A stretch of 64,000 bases of DNA from Rouxiella silvae (GTDB lineage: Bacteria > Pseudomonadota > Gammaproteobacteria > Enterobacterales > Enterobacteriaceae): the NCBI RefSeq assembly GCF_002093625.1, contig NZ_MRWD01000026.1, positions 1-64,000 of the forward strand, read 5' to 3'. Below the pieces are notes generated by a model, which was not told where the DNA came from, did no database searches, and saw only the letters and a list, made by a program, of their open reading frames with translations. A program made the position numbers and the translations under genes. Below, one piece after another: positions 27,595 to 36,790 of this stretch (position 1 is its first letter; each line of letters starts with the position of its first letter).

Positions 27595-28379
27595 ATCCGG
27601 TCAACTCTTCCGCCATGCCGCTGCTTTGTGTCGAGAATCTGACGCACCTTTACGCGCCGGGCAAAGGCTTTAGCGATGTGTCATTCCAGCTCTATCCTGG
27701 CGAAGTGCTGGGCATTGTCGGCGAATCTGGCTCAGGTAAAACCACGCTGTTGCAGTCCATTTCAGCGCGTCTTGCGCCGCAGCAGGGTCAGGTAATTTAC
27801 AACAACGGCGTACAGCCAGCGCAGTCACTTTATCAGATGCCTGAAAGCGACCGTCGCCGCCTGTTGCGCACCGACTGGGGCGTGGTGCATCAACATCCGA
27901 TGGACGGCCTGCGTCGTCAGGTCTCCGCGGGCGGCAACATCGGCGAACGTTTGATGGCGGTTGGCGAGCGAAACTATGCGCGCATTCGCCAGCAGGCCAG
28001 TCAATGGCTTGAAGACGTCGAAATCCCGGTTTCGCGCCTCGATGACTTGCCTACGACTTTCTCCGGCGGTATGCAGCAGCGCCTGCAAATTGCCCGCAAT
28101 CTGGTGACGCATCCACGTTTGGTCTTCATGGATGAGCCAACCGGCGGCCTCGACGTCTCCGTTCAGGCTCGCCTGCTGGACTTGCTGCGCACGCTAGTCG
28201 TTGAAATGCAGCTGGCGGTGGTGATTGTCACCCATGATTTGGGCGTTGCGCGCCTGCTGGCTCACCGTTTACTGGTGATGAAACAGGGTCAGGTGGTGGA
28301 AAGCGGCCTAACCGACCGAGTGCTGGATGACCCGCATCATCCTTATACCCAACTGCTCGTTTCATCCGTTTTGTCCTGA
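27591..28379 (+). CDS. phnK: Phosphonate C-P lyase ATP-binding protein PhnK
   Basis: A 262-residue ABC-type ATPase that docks on the C-P lyase core rather than on a membrane permease. It has the Walker A motif GESGSGKTT (about residue 43), the ABC signature TFSGGMQQRLQ, Walker B LVFMDEPTGG and the switch His in VTHDLG. E. coli PhnK is 252 residues. The extra length is at the N terminus, where an in-frame ATG at 27615 is an alternative. The annotated start overlaps the phnJ stop by 4 bases (ATGA), and phnL follows after 24 bases. Confidence 0.93.
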   Translation: MNPVNSSAMPLLCVENLTHLYAPGKGFSDVSFQLYPGEVLGIVGESGSGKTTLLQSISARLAPQQGQVIYNNGVQPAQSLYQMPESDRRRLLRTDWGVVHQHPMDGLRRQVSAGGNIGERLMAVGERNYARIRQQASQWLEDVEIPVSRLDDLPTTFSGGMQQRLQIARNLVTHPRLVFMDEPTGGLDVSVQARLLDLLRTLVVEMQLAVVIVTHDLGVARLLAHRLLVMKQGQVVESGLTDRVLDDPHHPYTQLLVSSVLS

Positions 28380-28403
28380 GAACCCTTTAAGAGTGATAAA
28401 CCA

Positions 28404-29114
28404 ATGACAACCAGACTCCGGGTCGAAAAACTGAGTAAAACTTTTGTCTTACATAATCAGCAAGGGATCAGGCTGCCGGTGTTTCACAACGCCAGCCTTG
28501 ACGTTAACGCAGGTGAGTGCGTGGTGTTGCACGGCCATTCAGGCAGCGGAAAATCCACCCTGCTGCGCTCGCTATACGGCAACTATCTGCCGGACAGTGG
28601 CCACATTTGGGTTAAACATCAGGAACAGTGGGTCGATATGGTCAGCGCACAGGCGCGTGAAATTCTCGACGTACGCCGCCACAGCGTAGGCTGGGTGAGC
28701 CAGTTTCTGCGTGTTATTCCGCGCATCAGCGCCCTTAATTTAGTGATGCAGCCGTTGGTGGAGTTAGGTATCGACAAACCGCAGGCCGAGCAGCGCGCCA
28801 GCGAACTTTTACAGCACCTGAATGTGCCTGAGCGCCTGTGGCAGCTCGCCCCTTCAACGTTTTCCGGTGGTGAACAGCAGAGGGTAAACATTGCGCGCGG
28901 ATTTATCGTCGATTATCCGGTGCTGTTGCTCGATGAGCCCACCGCCTCGCTGGATGCCACCAATCGCGCGGCAGTCGTCACGCTGATTGAAAAGGCCAAA
29001 GCGCGCGGCGCGGCGGTAGTGGGGATTTTCCACGATGAAGACGTGCGTGAGCGCGTGGCCGACCGGCTGCACGTCATGGCACCAGAATTAGCGAATGCGG
29101 AGAATTTGGCATGA
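28404..29114 (+). CDS. phnL: Phosphonate C-P lyase ATP-binding protein PhnL
   Basis: A 236-residue ABC-type ATPase (E. coli length 226) required in the first steps of C-P lyase action with PhnGHI. The motifs are Walker [10 protein letters not shown] near residue 42, signature [10 protein letters not shown], Walker [11 protein letters not shown] and the switch His in [10 protein letters not shown]. It belongs to the LolD-like cytoplasmic branch with no permease partner here. The end overlaps phnM by 4 bases. Confidence 0.94.
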   Translation: MTTRLRVEKLSKTFVLHNQQGIRLPVFHNASLDVNAGECVVLHGHSGSGKSTLLRSLYGNYLPDSGHIWVKHQEQWVDMVSAQAREILDVRRHSVGWVSQFLRVIPRISALNLVMQPLVELGIDKPQAEQRASELLQHLNVPERLWQLAPSTFSGGEQQRVNIARGFIVDYPVLLLDEPTASLDATNRAAVVTLIEKAKARGAAVVGIFHDEDVRERVADRLHVMAPELANAENLA

Positions 29115-30247
29115 TTATCAACAACGTCAATCTGGTGTTGGCGGAAGAAACCGTAAAAGGCTCTATCGAAATCAAGGAAGGGATTATCGCTTCCTTTACT
29201 GATACCACCAGCCAACTGCCGCAGGCGCTTGATGCTGAGGGTGGCTGGTTGATGCCCGGTTTTGTCGAACTGCACACCGATAATCTGGATAAATTTTTTA
29301 CCCCGCGCCCCAAAGTTGACTGGCCAGCCCATTCGGCGATGAGCAGCCACGACGCGCTGATGGTTGCCAGCGGGATAACCACCGTACTCGACGCGGTGGC
29401 CGTTGGCGACGTGCGTGACGGCGGTCATCGGCTCGAGAATCTGCAAAAAATGATCGACGCGGTTATCTACAGTCAGAAGGCCGGACTTAACCGCGCCGAG
29501 CACCGCCTGCACCTGCGCTGCGAGCTTCCGCACTCCTCTACGCTGCCTCTGTTCGAAGAGTTGATGAAAAAACCGGGCGTGTCGTTGGTGTCACTCATGG
29601 ACCACTCACCGGGCCAGCGTCAATTCGCCACTCCGCAGAAGTATCGCGAATATTATCAGGGCAAATACCAGCTTAACGATCAGCAGATGGAGGAGTTTCA
29701 GGCTACGCAAATCGCTAACTCGCTGCGCTGGGCGCAGCCTAACCGCAGGGCGATTGCCGCACACTGCCGTGAGTTGGGCATCGCACTGGCCAGCCACGAC
29801 GATGCCACTGCGGCGCACGTCAGCGAGTCGAAAGCACTGGGCAGCGTCATTGCCGAGTTCCCAACCACTGAAGAGGCGGCCCGTGCTTCGCACGCAGAAG
29901 GTCTGCAAGTGTTGATGGGTGCGCCCAATATTGTGCGCGGCGGCTCGCATTCCGGCAACGTGGCGGCGAAACATCTGGCCTCGGTGGGACTGCTTGATAT
30001 TCTTTCTTCCGACTACTATCCCGCCAGCCTGATGGACGCCGTGTTCCGCATTGCGCTGGATGAAGGCAACGCCTTCAGCCTGTCACAGGCGGTGGCGCTG
30101 GTGACGCGCAATCCGGCGCGCGCGTTGGGATTAGAAGACCGGGGAGTGATTGCCGAAGGCAGACGCGCAGACATGGTATTGGCGCGGGCGCACGAGAGTC
30201 ATCACTATGTGCAAAACGTCTGGCGTCAGGGAATACAGGTATTCTGA
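29111..30247 (+). CDS. phnM: RPnTP hydrolase PhnM
   Basis: A 378-residue amidohydrolase, identical in length to E. coli PhnM, that removes pyrophosphate from alpha-D-ribose 1-methylphosphonate 5-triphosphate. Metal-site motifs are [12 protein letters not shown] near residue 53, [34 protein letters not shown] and [12 protein letters not shown]. It overlaps phnL by 4 bases and phnN by one base. It supplies the 5-monophosphate substrate for PhnJ. Confidence 0.96.
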   Translation: MIINNVNLVLAEETVKGSIEIKEGIIASFTDTTSQLPQALDAEGGWLMPGFVELHTDNLDKFFTPRPKVDWPAHSAMSSHDALMVASGITTVLDAVAVGDVRDGGHRLENLQKMIDAVIYSQKAGLNRAEHRLHLRCELPHSSTLPLFEELMKKPGVSLVSLMDHSPGQRQFATPQKYREYYQGKYQLNDQQMEEFQATQIANSLRWAQPNRRAIAAHCRELGIALASHDDATAAHVSESKALGSVIAEFPTTEEAARASHAEGLQVLMGAPNIVRGGSHSGNVAAKHLASVGLLDILSSDYYPASLMDAVFRIALDEGNAFSLSQAVALVTRNPARALGLEDRGVIAEGRRADMVLARAHESHHYVQNVWRQGIQVF

Positions 30248-30849
30248 TGGCTAAGTTAGTCTACGTGATGGGCGCGTCGGGCGCGGGCAAAGACAGCCTG
30301 CTCGACGCGCTGCGCAACAAAACGCCGCTTGGGCTGCTGGTTGCGCATCGCTATATCACCCGCCCGGCTAATGCTGGGGCGGAAAACCATATTGCGCTCA
30401 GCCTTGATGAATTCCACCAGCGCCAAGCGCACGGGTTGTTTGCCCTCGACTGGCAGGCGCACCAAACGCACTACGCGCTGGGCGTCGAGATTGACCACTG
30501 GATGCAGCAGGGTTTTAGCGTAGTCATCAACGGATCGCGTGCCCACTTGGCTGAGGCAAAAGCGCGCTACGGCCAGGCGCTGCTACCGGTTTGCCTGCAC
30601 GTCTCTGCGCAGGTGCTTGCCGAACGACTCCATGCCCGCGGCCGTGAAACGGAGCACGACATTCAGCTACGCCTTCGGCGGGCCGCAGACTATCAGCACA
30701 GCCTGCCCGCCGAATGTCGTCTGCTCAATAATGACGGCCGTCTGCAGGACACACTGGCCGAACTATTGACGCTGCTTTCTTCACTGGCCGTTAGCCCAGC
30801 GACCTCCAATAACCCCACGCTTGTTTACCCACAGGACAATGCACTATGA
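30247..30849 (+). CDS. phnN: Ribose 1,5-bisphosphate phosphokinase PhnN
   Basis: A 200-residue P-loop kinase that converts ribose 1,5-bisphosphate to PRPP, the last step of the C-P lyase route (E. coli length 185). The Walker A motif is GASGAGKDSLLD at residues 9-20, and a guanylate-kinase-like fold follows (RYITRPANAG, NGSRAHL, HARGRETE). About 15 extra residues at the C terminus have no match in the E. coli protein. It overlaps the next gene by 4 bases. Confidence 0.93.
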   Translation: MAKLVYVMGASGAGKDSLLDALRNKTPLGLLVAHRYITRPANAGAENHIALSLDEFHQRQAHGLFALDWQAHQTHYALGVEIDHWMQQGFSVVINGSRAHLAEAKARYGQALLPVCLHVSAQVLAERLHARGRETEHDIQLRLRRAADYQHSLPAECRLLNNDGRLQDTLAELLTLLSSLAVSPATSNNPTLVYPQDNAL

Positions 30850-31460
30850 CGCTTTCTAACCCAACGCAGAGTGAAGCAAAGATTGGTGAAAACGTAATAC
30901 TGAAACAAACGCGTTTAGGCCAATACGTGCATATTTCTGACGATGCTATCTTTGAAGAAGTCGATATTGACGACTACTCCTACACGGCGGGCCATAATCA
31001 GATCCACTATGCCTCAATCGGCAAATTTGCTTCCATTGCCACCTATGTACGCATTAATCCAGGAAATCATCCTACCTATCAGCGTATTGCGCAGCACCAT
31101 TTTACCTACCGCAGCTCGGCCTACGATTTGGGTCAGGACGATAATGACTTCTTCAACTGGCGTCGCGAGCACGCCGTTACTCTTGGCCACGACGTGTGGA
31201 TCGGCCACAATGCGGTGATCATGCCGGGCGTGAAGATAGGCAACGGCGCAGTGATCGGATCGTCTTCGGTTGTCACCAAGGACGTCGAGCCATTTTCGAT
31301 CGTTGCTGGCGTGGCGGCGAAAAAGATCGGCATGCGTTTTGAAGATTCACTGATCGAAAGGATCGAGCGTAGCCAGTGGTGGAACTGGAGTCATCAAACG
31401 CTGGAGGAAAGAATGCCGGAATTCAGAAATCTAGACAGTTTTGTCGAGAAGTATCTGTAA
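30846..31460 (+). CDS. Phn-linked hexapeptide-repeat acyltransferase
   Basis: A 204-residue left-handed beta-helix (LbH) acyltransferase of the xenobiotic acetyltransferase type, in a subgroup tied to phosphonate gene clusters. Imperfect hexapeptide repeats are visible (IGENVILKQTRLGQYVHISDDAIFEEV; VTLGHDVWIGHNAVIMPGVKIGNGAVIGSSSVVTKDV), with the catalytic-type His in the GHNAVI region. Its substrate is not known; acetylation of an aminophosphonate is one possibility, similar in purpose to PhnO of E. coli but from an unrelated fold. ATG overlaps the phnN stop by 4 bases, so it belongs to the operon and ends it. Confidence 0.85.
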   Translation: MTLSNPTQSEAKIGENVILKQTRLGQYVHISDDAIFEEVDIDDYSYTAGHNQIHYASIGKFASIATYVRINPGNHPTYQRIAQHHFTYRSSAYDLGQDDNDFFNWRREHAVTLGHDVWIGHNAVIMPGVKIGNGAVIGSSSVVTKDVEPFSIVAGVAAKKIGMRFEDSLIERIERSQWWNWSHQTLEERMPEFRNLDSFVEKYL

Positions 31461-31674
31461 GCTGCCCCGATAAGACACTTGGCGCAAACAGCATGGGGGA
31501 GGGTTTTAGATCTGCGAAAATTTGGCGTTTTTGGTTATAGACTACCACAGAGTTCAATGACTGATTAATACCTGGAATCACAATTTACACGGCCCCGTTG
31601 CCGCAGGCTGATCTTCTCTCCTTGAATACTGACCTTGCCGCCTGAATAAAAAAGGAACAAGGTCAGCCGTTAAA

Positions 31675-32112
31675 TCACGTCTCCCGCTGCCAGAACACTT
31701 TTTTACCGAAGCCCAACGTGTTATCGGTCATTTTGATTTCATCTAACCGCAGTGCCCAAACGGGCGCTTTCATGGCAATCGCGACCGGGAACTGTTTACA
31801 GTAGCGCGCACGGGCGGCGGCATCCTCTTCACCTTCTAAAATCGTCGCGCTGCCGCTGTACTGAATGCCCTGAATAAGCGCCACTGTTTTAGGTTGTTTG
31901 GCGACGGTGCCTACGACGTGAGAATTGCGTTGCATCAGTGAGCCGTGACGCGTCTTTAACTCTGTCATGAAATACAGGCACATACGTTCAATGTCCGTCA
32001 CGTAAAAACAGGTCGCACTCCATATGTCACCGTCTGCATGGGCGCACAGCGCCAGCACGTGATTTTTACTCAAGTAACGGCTAATAATTTTTAGATCTTC
32101 GGGATCGTTCAT
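31675..32112 (-). CDS. yhbP: YhbP family (UPF0306) protein
   Basis: A 145-residue protein similar to E. coli YhbP, with the conserved segments GTVAKQPKTVALIQGIQYSG and LDEIKMTDNTLGFGKKVFW. The fold is a flavin-reductase-like split barrel, but no activity is established. It is divergent from yhbQ. An inverted repeat (TGACCTTG/CAAGGTCA, 31630-31665) lies after its stop but lacks a T-run. Confidence 0.88.
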   Translation of the reverse strand: MNDPEDLKIISRYLSKNHVLALCAHADGDIWSATCFYVTDIERMCLYFMTELKTRHGSLMQRNSHVVGTVAKQPKTVALIQGIQYSGSATILEGEEDAAARARYCKQFPVAIAMKAPVWALRLDEIKMTDNTLGFGKKVFWQRET

Positions 32113-32280
32113 GCCCGGCTCCTGCCAAAAAATTTGCCCTATCTTAGCGCGATGTCGACCAAGTTACAGTCTGCCGTTTTTTATGCACAGCATAGAAGGT
32201 GTGGTTTTACTTCACTTATTCTGGCCGCTGTGGGTTAATCTGCTTCATCCCCCACTATCGCAAAGAGCCACGTTTTTATT

Positions 32281-32628
32281 GTGAAAAGCACTGTTCCTCG
32301 CCCTTCTTCGCCTCACGCAGCCGCTGTCTGGCATCTTTACATGCTGCGCACGCCGACGGGTATGTTGTACACCGGCATCACGACCGACGTTTTGCGCCGT
32401 TTACAGCAGCATCAATGCGGGAAAGGTGCAAAGTCGCTACGCGGAAAAGGTGAATTGACGCTGGTATTTCACTGTGCAGCGGGCGACCGCTCGCAAGCGT
32501 CGCAGCTGGAATATCAAATAAAACAGTTGAGTAAAAAACACAAAGAGATATTGGTGAGGGAGTGCCCGGAGAATATCGTTGAATATTTAGCCGTCACGAC
32601 GGGATATTCACCCAACGTTATTATATAA
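32281..32628 (+). CDS. yhbQ: GIY-YIG domain protein YhbQ
   Basis: A 115-residue single-domain GIY-YIG protein (E. coli YhbQ 100). The nuclease-type motif reads [20 protein letters not shown], followed by [24 protein letters not shown], which carries the conserved Arg and Gly residues. A DNA-processing role has been suggested for the E. coli protein. Translation starts at GTG 32281 with only weak AAAGAG upstream; the extra N-terminal residues are poorly conserved, so the start is uncertain. Confidence 0.88.
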   Translation: MKSTVPRPSSPHAAAVWHLYMLRTPTGMLYTGITTDVLRRLQQHQCGKGAKSLRGKGELTLVFHCAAGDRSQASQLEYQIKQLSKKHKEILVRECPENIVEYLAVTTGYSPNVII

Positions 32629-32651
32629 ATGGGGCGCCGGAAGCGCCCCAT
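32629..32651. terminator. Hairpin between yhbQ and the porin gene
   Basis: A perfect 9-bp stem (ATGGGGCGC / GCGCCCCAT) with a 5-base loop lies between the two convergent genes. T-runs are poor on both sides, but its position suggests a shared 3'-end structure. Confidence 0.55.
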
Positions 32652-32689
32652 ATTAGTAAACTGGCCGTTTAACGCATTCTCTGCATTAA

Positions 32690-34045
32690 TTACAGTGCCA
32701 CGTTGACCATTATGCCGCCAACGAAAGCATCTTTAACCTGACTGACTGCGCCCGGTGCGGAAATATATTGCAGGTTCGGACGAACTGTCAGCCAATCCGT
32801 TGCCTGAATACCGTAGTAGAGTTCGTAATCATATTCAGCCCCACTTTGTACTGGCAAATAAGTTGGGTTGTTATAATTATTAACGCCGTTAGCCGCATTT
32901 TGATCGCGCTGCGTTTGGCTCAAATCACTGTTAACGTGAATACGACCTACGCCGAAGCCAAGTTCATCTTTAGGACGTGAATCGAAAATCCCTTTATAAG
33001 TAATCGCCACGGACTGATAGTTGTCAGTGCTGGAGGTTTTCTTGTCGTTCATTACGCCCTGAACAGTCAACGACAGTCCGCGACTGTTGTCGCCGTTAAC
33101 CGCGGTCAGTTGTTGCTGAACCAATACATAACCGCCGTAGGCGTGCGCTTGGTCGCTGTACTGCTCGGAACCGTTTTGAATCGATCCGCTGCTGTAGACG
33201 TTGCCTTTGGTGGAGCTGTAATAGAAGCCCAGCGCGTATTTACCGGCCAATTTATCCGGCCCTAACGTCGGTGTCCAGCCAGCTTCTACCGGGATTAGGT
33301 TACCAATCGAGCCAGAGCTATCGAGACGGAAGCCGTTGCCGGTATCGTAGTTTTTAGGGTTCTGATTATAAATACCCACCTGTGTATAGATTTCAGGCGT
33401 AATATTAAGCTTGATGCGACCGCCCCATTGGGAGATTGGCCAGTTGTACCAACGATCACCGCGCCAGTTACCCGCCTGACCGCTGCCCAGCGCCAAGTTC
33501 TGGAAGTTGCTTTTCAGTGAGTCAAAATCTTCGCCAACGGTGACGCGACCGGCTTTAATATCCAGCGTATCGTTGAAATATCCCTGACGGATCCAGAATT
33601 GAGTCAGGCGCGTTGTTTGACCACGGCCCCACACTTCCTGCGAAGACGACAGGGTGCCGGTACGCGGGTCGCCGACGGCATCGTTGGAGATATTTCTGCC
33701 GTTACGGTTGGTGACGGTCATCTGGAATTCGGTGTCTTTCCAGTTAAGCAATTTGTCTAAATCAAGGTCGACGCCAAACTGCCACTGGTCAGCATAGCGC
33801 GCCGTCGTGCTTTTATCATAGCCGCCGGAAAAGTTGCTTGCCGCCTCACCGGTATAGTTTACTTGGAAATCAACGCCTTCCTGCTTGAGTGTGGATCGCT
33901 CGCCGCCCCAATCCCCGAGCATCCACGGAGAGTTTGGCGAAAATGGCCCGCTGTCAGCGGCCAATACTTGGGCTGAGCTAAAAAGTAGTCCAACAGAACA
34001 TGCCAGATACAGCTTTTTGAAACGAAGGGGGGATTTATTGGCCAC
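32690..34045 (-). CDS. Carbohydrate-selective porin, OprB family
   Basis: A 451-residue outer-membrane porin of the OprB family, expected to admit sugars. A signal peptide ends in SSAQVLA (about residues 1-29). The mature part opens with NSPWMLGDWGGERS, the OprB hallmark, continues with alternating beta-strand sequence, and ends with a C-terminal aromatic/hydrophobic strand (GGIMVNVAL). GTG 34045 is chosen because AAAGGA lies 7 bases before it; an upstream ATG at 34093 would add a non-signal extension. The gene is not at this position in E. coli. CRP control is plausible but the candidate site is poor. Confidence 0.85.
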   Translation of the reverse strand: MANKSPLRFKKLYLACSVGLLFSSAQVLAADSGPFSPNSPWMLGDWGGERSTLKQEGVDFQVNYTGEAASNFSGGYDKSTTARYADQWQFGVDLDLDKLLNWKDTEFQMTVTNRNGRNISNDAVGDPRTGTLSSSQEVWGRGQTTRLTQFWIRQGYFNDTLDIKAGRVTVGEDFDSLKSNFQNLALGSGQAGNWRGDRWYNWPISQWGGRIKLNITPEIYTQVGIYNQNPKNYDTGNGFRLDSSGSIGNLIPVEAGWTPTLGPDKLAGKYALGFYYSSTKGNVYSSGSIQNGSEQYSDQAHAYGGYVLVQQQLTAVNGDNSRGLSLTVQGVMNDKKTSSTDNYQSVAITYKGIFDSRPKDELGFGVGRIHVNSDLSQTQRDQNAANGVNNYNNPTYLPVQSGAEYDYELYYGIQATDWLTVRPNLQYISAPGAVSQVKDAFVGGIMVNVAL

Positions 34046-34400
34046 TTTAGATTCCTTTTGATTCTTAAAGTTCAGTATTAACTTCAGTGACAATAATGTT
34101 ATTCCCTGCAGAGTAATATTCTGTGACGTGCATTCGATTATTTAAAACAAGACAATTAAATATGTAACACAACGTTGGTACTCAGCGGTTTAAATATCGG
34201 CAGTTTTTACCTTTTGTGCTAAAAGCTGCAATGATGGATATTAATTTATAATAACGCAGTGAATTTTACGGCCATTTGTAATTATTCGTAAATATCAAAT
34301 AGAGTAATAATTACACGGGGATAGTGTAAGTTAATTTTTTATTCCGCTCGTTGCCATTAGCAAATAAAGCTATTTTACGGAATAAGCATTTTTTACCTAT
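34046..34400. other. AT-rich control region of the porin gene
   Basis: About 355 bases with no supported ORF lie between the porin start and the yhbS terminator. The stretch is very AT-rich and should hold the porin promoter. TGTGACGTGCATTCGA (34122-34137) has one good CRP half-site only. Confidence 0.55.
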
Positions 34401-34427
34401 AAAAAGGCCGATGTAACAACATCGGCC
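34401..34427 (-). terminator. Intrinsic terminator of yhbT-yhbS
   Basis: A perfect 9-bp stem (GGCCGATGT / ACATCGGCC) with a 4-base loop is followed on the minus strand by five T residues. It begins 25 bases after the yhbS stop. Confidence 0.85.
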
Positions 34428-34451
34428 ATTGAGCAGAATATATTTCAGCGA

Positions 34452-34955
34452 TTAAATGTGATTAAAATGTGGAGGATATTCCACCAACCCGCTGGCGCCT
34501 TCGAGAGCATTGTCCGCTAAAACATACAGTTGGAAAGCCTTTTCAGTTTCTGGCCAGCGGCAGTGGAGATTGTGCTCTGCGGCGGATTTAAAACCAAAGC
34601 GCCCGTAATATTCTGGCGATCCCAGCACTACCACGGCGGCATAGCCAAATTCGTTGAGCGAATCGAGGCCCTCATACACCAGTTTTTCACCCAGTCCTTG
34701 ACGACGCAGTGACGCATGTACCGCCAACGGGCCTAATCCCACCCATTGACGGTCTTCGCCCTGCACATCGACCGGCGTAAATGCGGCATAACCTACCACG
34801 CCGCCTTCATCATCTGTCGCGACAACGCCCAGCGTCAGCAAACCGTCTTCACGTAAACGCTGAACCAAGTCAGCTTCGATATCGCGGCCAAAGGCTTCGC
34901 GCAGCAGATTATCGATGCCTGCGGCATCTACAGGTATTTCAACTCTGATTAACAT
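34452..34955 (-). CDS. yhbS: GNAT acetyltransferase YhbS
   Basis: A 167-residue GCN5-related N-acetyltransferase. The acetyl-CoA pyrophosphate-binding loop (motif A) is visible as LGPLAVHASLRRQGLGEKLV near residue 75, followed by VVLGSPEYYGRFGFKSA, typical of the YhbS subfamily. The natural acceptor is not established from sequence. It overlaps ubiT by 7 bases, so the two are co-transcribed, as in E. coli. Confidence 0.9.
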   Translation of the reverse strand: MLIRVEIPVDAAGIDNLLREAFGRDIEADLVQRLREDGLLTLGVVATDDEGGVVGYAAFTPVDVQGEDRQWVGLGPLAVHASLRRQGLGEKLVYEGLDSLNEFGYAAVVVLGSPEYYGRFGFKSAAEHNLHCRWPETEKAFQLYVLADNALEGASGLVEYPPHFNHI

Positions 34956-35506
34956 GACGATACTGCCGGTGAGAATGACTCGCCGTCCTCTTGTTTACGC
35001 GTTTCAACGCAGGCCGTTTCAACACTGCCTGCTGCAACAAAGGCCGCAAGCTGGTCAAGCCCGTGGCGCAATAGCGCGGGCATGCTGTCGAGCTCGATAG
35101 AGTCCATCAGGTTTTTAACGTTCAGGCCCAATTCAGTGTCTCCTTCAATACGTAAACGCCGTTTGAAGAACAGCGTGTCAGGATCTTCTCGGCGTGCGGC
35201 GACCAATATCATATCGTTTGCCGTGCCATAGAAGCTTACGTCGGCCTCTCCCTGCTGGCAAACCTCAAGTTTGCCGTCATTCACTGTCATCAACCATTGC
35301 AGATTAAGATCCGTGATCTCAATGCGCAACCAACGTCCCGACAGAAAATCGAGCTCTCCATCGGCCAGCGCTTCCTGAAATTGCCAGCCAAGCACCTGTT
35401 GCAGAACCTGTCGCTTAAGTGCAAAGGGGGTAAATTTTAACGGTACACTTAACAGTGACGGCCCTTGACGCACCCATCGTGCTCGTAGTTTTTGCAACAC
35501 TGGCAC
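34949..35506 (-). CDS. ubiT: Anaerobic ubiquinone biosynthesis accessory factor UbiT
   Basis: A 185-residue SCP2-domain lipid-binding protein (formerly YhbT) that, with UbiU and UbiV, supports O2-independent ubiquinone synthesis. The SCP2 domain covers about residues 40-140 (GELDFLSGRWLRIEI, DVSFYGTANDMILVAARREDPDTLFF, GDTELGLNVKNLMDSIELD). Relative to E. coli it has a short extra C-terminal tail. It is divergent from ubiU, so a shared control region (35507-35781) can coordinate both transcripts. Confidence 0.93.
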   Translation of the reverse strand: MPVLQKLRARWVRQGPSLLSVPLKFTPFALKRQVLQQVLGWQFQEALADGELDFLSGRWLRIEITDLNLQWLMTVNDGKLEVCQQGEADVSFYGTANDMILVAARREDPDTLFFKRRLRIEGDTELGLNVKNLMDSIELDSMPALLRHGLDQLAAFVAAGSVETACVETRKQEDGESFSPAVSSC

Positions 35507-35679
35507 TTCTCCTTTTGATAACAGTCTTCTGGGAAATATTGAGCTGAAAACAGCTCATTTTGCCATATCGGCAGCAGCGCGCCGCCGTCTACATCAATAT
35601 TTCCCTATAAAAATAGTGCACCAGAAATACCCCATACACAACCTCTGCCTGTTGTTGGAATCGCTCAACCGAACATAAG

Positions 35680-35693
35680 CTGCCTTAAATCAA
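35680..35693. promoter_or_regulatory. Possible FNR half-site before ubiUV
   Basis: CTGCC-TTAA-ATCAA has an intact right half of the FNR consensus and a poor left half. It lies 90 bases before ubiU. FNR activation of ubiUV is reported in E. coli, but this match alone is weak. Confidence 0.3.
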
Positions 35694-35781
35694 AATATTG
35701 CCTGCCGAGCTTATCTAAAATGAGCGTCGATTCCGGCCGCACGTCGTGCAGGCCTTTAAGCAGTGTTAGCAGGAGATGACG

Positions 35782-36777
35782 ATGGAGCTACTTTGCCCGG
35801 CGGGGAATCTTCCCGCGCTGAAAGCGGCGATTGATAATGGCGCGGATGCGGTTTATATCGGGCTGAAAGATGATACCAATGCCCGGCACTTTGCCGGTCT
35901 CAACTTCACCGAAAAAAAGCTGCACGAAGCGGCAGAGTATGCACACCGTCGGCGCCGCAAGCTGCATATTGCTATTAACACTTTTGCTCATCCTGACGGC
36001 TATGCTCGCTGGGAACGCGCCGTTGATATGGCTGCACAACTGGGAGCCGACGCGCTGATATTGGCTGATTTGGCGATGCTCGAGTACGCCGCCACGCGCT
36101 ATCCGCAGGTTGAACGCCACGTATCGGTACAGGCCTCGGCCACCAACGAGCAAGCAATCGCGTTTTATAAAAACAATTTTGACGTCGCCCGTGTCGTGCT
36201 GCCGCGCGTGCTGTCGATGCATCAGGTCAGGCAACTTTCGCGCAGTAGCCCGGTTCCGCTCGAAGTTTTTGCCTTTGGCAGCCTGTGTATTATGGCGGAG
36301 GGCCGCTGCTACCTCTCCTCCTACCTGACCGGTGAATCACCTAACACTGTGGGTGCCTGTTCACCCGCGCGCTTCGTTCGCTGGCAGCAAACGCCGCAGG
36401 GCATGGAGTCGCGGCTCAATGATGTGCTGATTGACCGCTATGGGCCCAACGAAAATGCCGGCTACCCCACACTGTGTAAAGGACGTTATCGGGTGGATGA
36501 CGTTCGCTATCACGCGCTGGAAGAACCCACCAGCCTCAACACCCTTGAACTGCTGCCTGAACTGTTTGCCGCAAATATTGCCTCGGTGAAAATTGAAGGC
36601 CGACAAAGAAGCCCGGCCTATGTGAGCCAGGTGACACGAGTTTGGCGGGCGGCCATTGACCGCTGCCGCAATAATCCTCAGGAATTTAAAGCTGAGAAAA
36701 CCTGGATGGATGAGCTGGGCTCGCTGTCGGAAGGGACACAAACCACACTGGGTGCTTATCACCGCAAATGGCAATAA
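35782..36777 (+). CDS. ubiU: O2-independent ubiquinone hydroxylase subunit UbiU
   Basis: A 331-residue U32-family protein that forms a 4Fe-4S complex with UbiV and carries out anaerobic hydroxylations of ubiquinone precursors. The N-terminal MELLCPAGNLPALKAA is near-identical to E. coli, and the U32 signature region includes SLCIMAEGRCYLSSYLTGESPN. Cluster Cys residues lie in GRCYLSS, VGACSPAR and TLCKGRY. ATG 35782 has AGGAG 6 bases before it; the upstream ATG at 35776 abuts the AGGAG and is less likely. It is followed by ubiV after 13 bases. Confidence 0.95.
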   Translation: MELLCPAGNLPALKAAIDNGADAVYIGLKDDTNARHFAGLNFTEKKLHEAAEYAHRRRRKLHIAINTFAHPDGYARWERAVDMAAQLGADALILADLAMLEYAATRYPQVERHVSVQASATNEQAIAFYKNNFDVARVVLPRVLSMHQVRQLSRSSPVPLEVFAFGSLCIMAEGRCYLSSYLTGESPNTVGACSPARFVRWQQTPQGMESRLNDVLIDRYGPNENAGYPTLCKGRYRVDDVRYHALEEPTSLNTLELLPELFAANIASVKIEGRQRSPAYVSQVTRVWRAAIDRCRNNPQEFKAEKTWMDELGSLSEGTQTTLGAYHRKWQ

Positions 36778-36790
36778 TTAAGGGAAAATC

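Noticed and set aside
34122-34137. Possible CRP site upstream of the porin gene
   Set aside because: Only the TGTGA half matches; the partner half TTCGA fits at two of five positions, so it is not listed as a site.
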